Assembly (NCBI GenBank): GCA_026419775.2
Contig: JAOPGA020000979.1
Span: 1-39,628, forward strand
Length of the DNA: 39,628 nucleotides
Direction: 5' to 3'
From: Acrasis kona
Taxonomy: Eukaryota > Heterolobosea > Eutetramitea > Acrasida > Acrasidae
The position numbers were made by a program, and so were the translations under genes. This document shows positions 39,514 to 39,628 of this stretch, piece by piece. A model generated the notes under the pieces. That model searched no databases, was not told the origin of the DNA, and saw nothing but the letters and a program-made list of their open reading frames with translations. The stretch's first letter is position 1, and the number at the start of each line of letters is the position of its first letter.

Positions 39514-39628
39514 ATGAACCGCCACAGATTTCCTACTCTGGACGAATTTGTAAGAAAATCGGAGGAGTTCGAATCTTTCTTTGTATAGATATGTATAGGC
39601 ATATTTAAGTTAAAAAGCCCGAACTTAT
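39514..39628 (+). CDS. Possible 5' end of another gene (partial)
   Basis: ATG AAC CGC at 39514 opens MNRHRFPTLDEF. A GTAAG...TATAG pair (39550-39588, 39 nt, the typical local intron size) can be removed, leaving an open frame to the window edge (ICIGIFKLKSPNL). Unspliced, the frame ends after 24 codons. Divergent spacing of 66 bp from the amidohydrolase start is normal for this genome. Too short to identify. Confidence 0.3.

Noticed and set aside
39514-39585. 24-codon complete mini-gene
   Set aside because: More likely the first exon of a larger gene running off the window, because a 39-nt intron opens the frame.
39555-39585. tRNA B-box-like GAGTTCGAATC near the window end
   Set aside because: No A box or acceptor stem upstream; better explained as intron sequence.

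Overview
Organism and style. The window reads as nuclear DNA of a compact, AT-rich protist genome, most like a heterolobosean amoeba such as Naegleria. This is inference from gene content (membrane cyclase-like receptor, RGS, formin, STAND/TPR protein, BAH plus DNA cytosine methyltransferase), from about 25 genes in 39.6 kb on both strands, and from very short GT-AG introns (34-50 nt, with one proposed intron of 59-65 nt). TAA, TAG and TGA all end genes, so the code looks standard. I saw no tRNA, rRNA, CRISPR array, retroelement or virus-like element.

Layout. 1-2570 (+): C-terminal part of a bacterial-type GH94 / cyclic beta-glucan synthase-like gene, cut by the window edge. 2610-4377 (+): JmjC/cupin oxygenase. 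4425-6944 (-): receptor with a degenerate cyclase domain. 7464-9520 (-): E2 ubiquitin-conjugating enzyme and a four-exon unknown. 9521-10658: gene-poor, with inverted and tandem repeats. 10659-12314: a membrane protein and a disordered protein. 12585-15562: two divergent genes with unusual fusions, F-box plus multi-TM and XRP2-like TBCC plus clathrin-light-chain-like. 15609-18065: nitrilase, PTRHD1-like protein and mitochondrial glutamate-type carrier. 18197-20134: small proteins, including a TMEM8/CREST-like membrane protein. 20157-23885 (+): DNA cytosine methyltransferase with BAH and an N-terminal region resembling a decayed UvrD-type helicase. 24314-25318: SCP/FCP1-type phosphatase. 26168-27898: formin. 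28040-30346: CH, coiled coil, RGS protein. 30533-34635 (-): NB-ARC/TPR protein ending in a CaaX box. 35028-36491 (+): GT61 glycosyltransferase. 36603-39447: Cys-rich protein, putatively myristoylated small protein and secreted M20 amidohydrolase. 39514 to the edge: possible start of another gene.

How genes relate. There are no operons; neighbours are mostly unrelated. Four divergent pairs have only 22-59 bp between start codons and probably share promoters. Convergent pairs lie 14-50 bp apart and seem to share poly(A) signals. Several genes fit signalling, cytoskeleton and trafficking themes (cyclase-like receptor, RGS, formin, XRP2/clathrin fusion).

Most notable: (1) the TBCC-clathrin light chain fusion with a retained arginine-finger motif; (2) the methyltransferase with a helicase-like N-terminus lacking its catalytic motifs; (3) the F-box fused to a TMEM185-like membrane domain; (4) the probably prenylated STAND NTPase; (5) the CH-RGS combination. 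Gene structures with introns were worked out by eye from splice signals and reading frame and have no transcript support.
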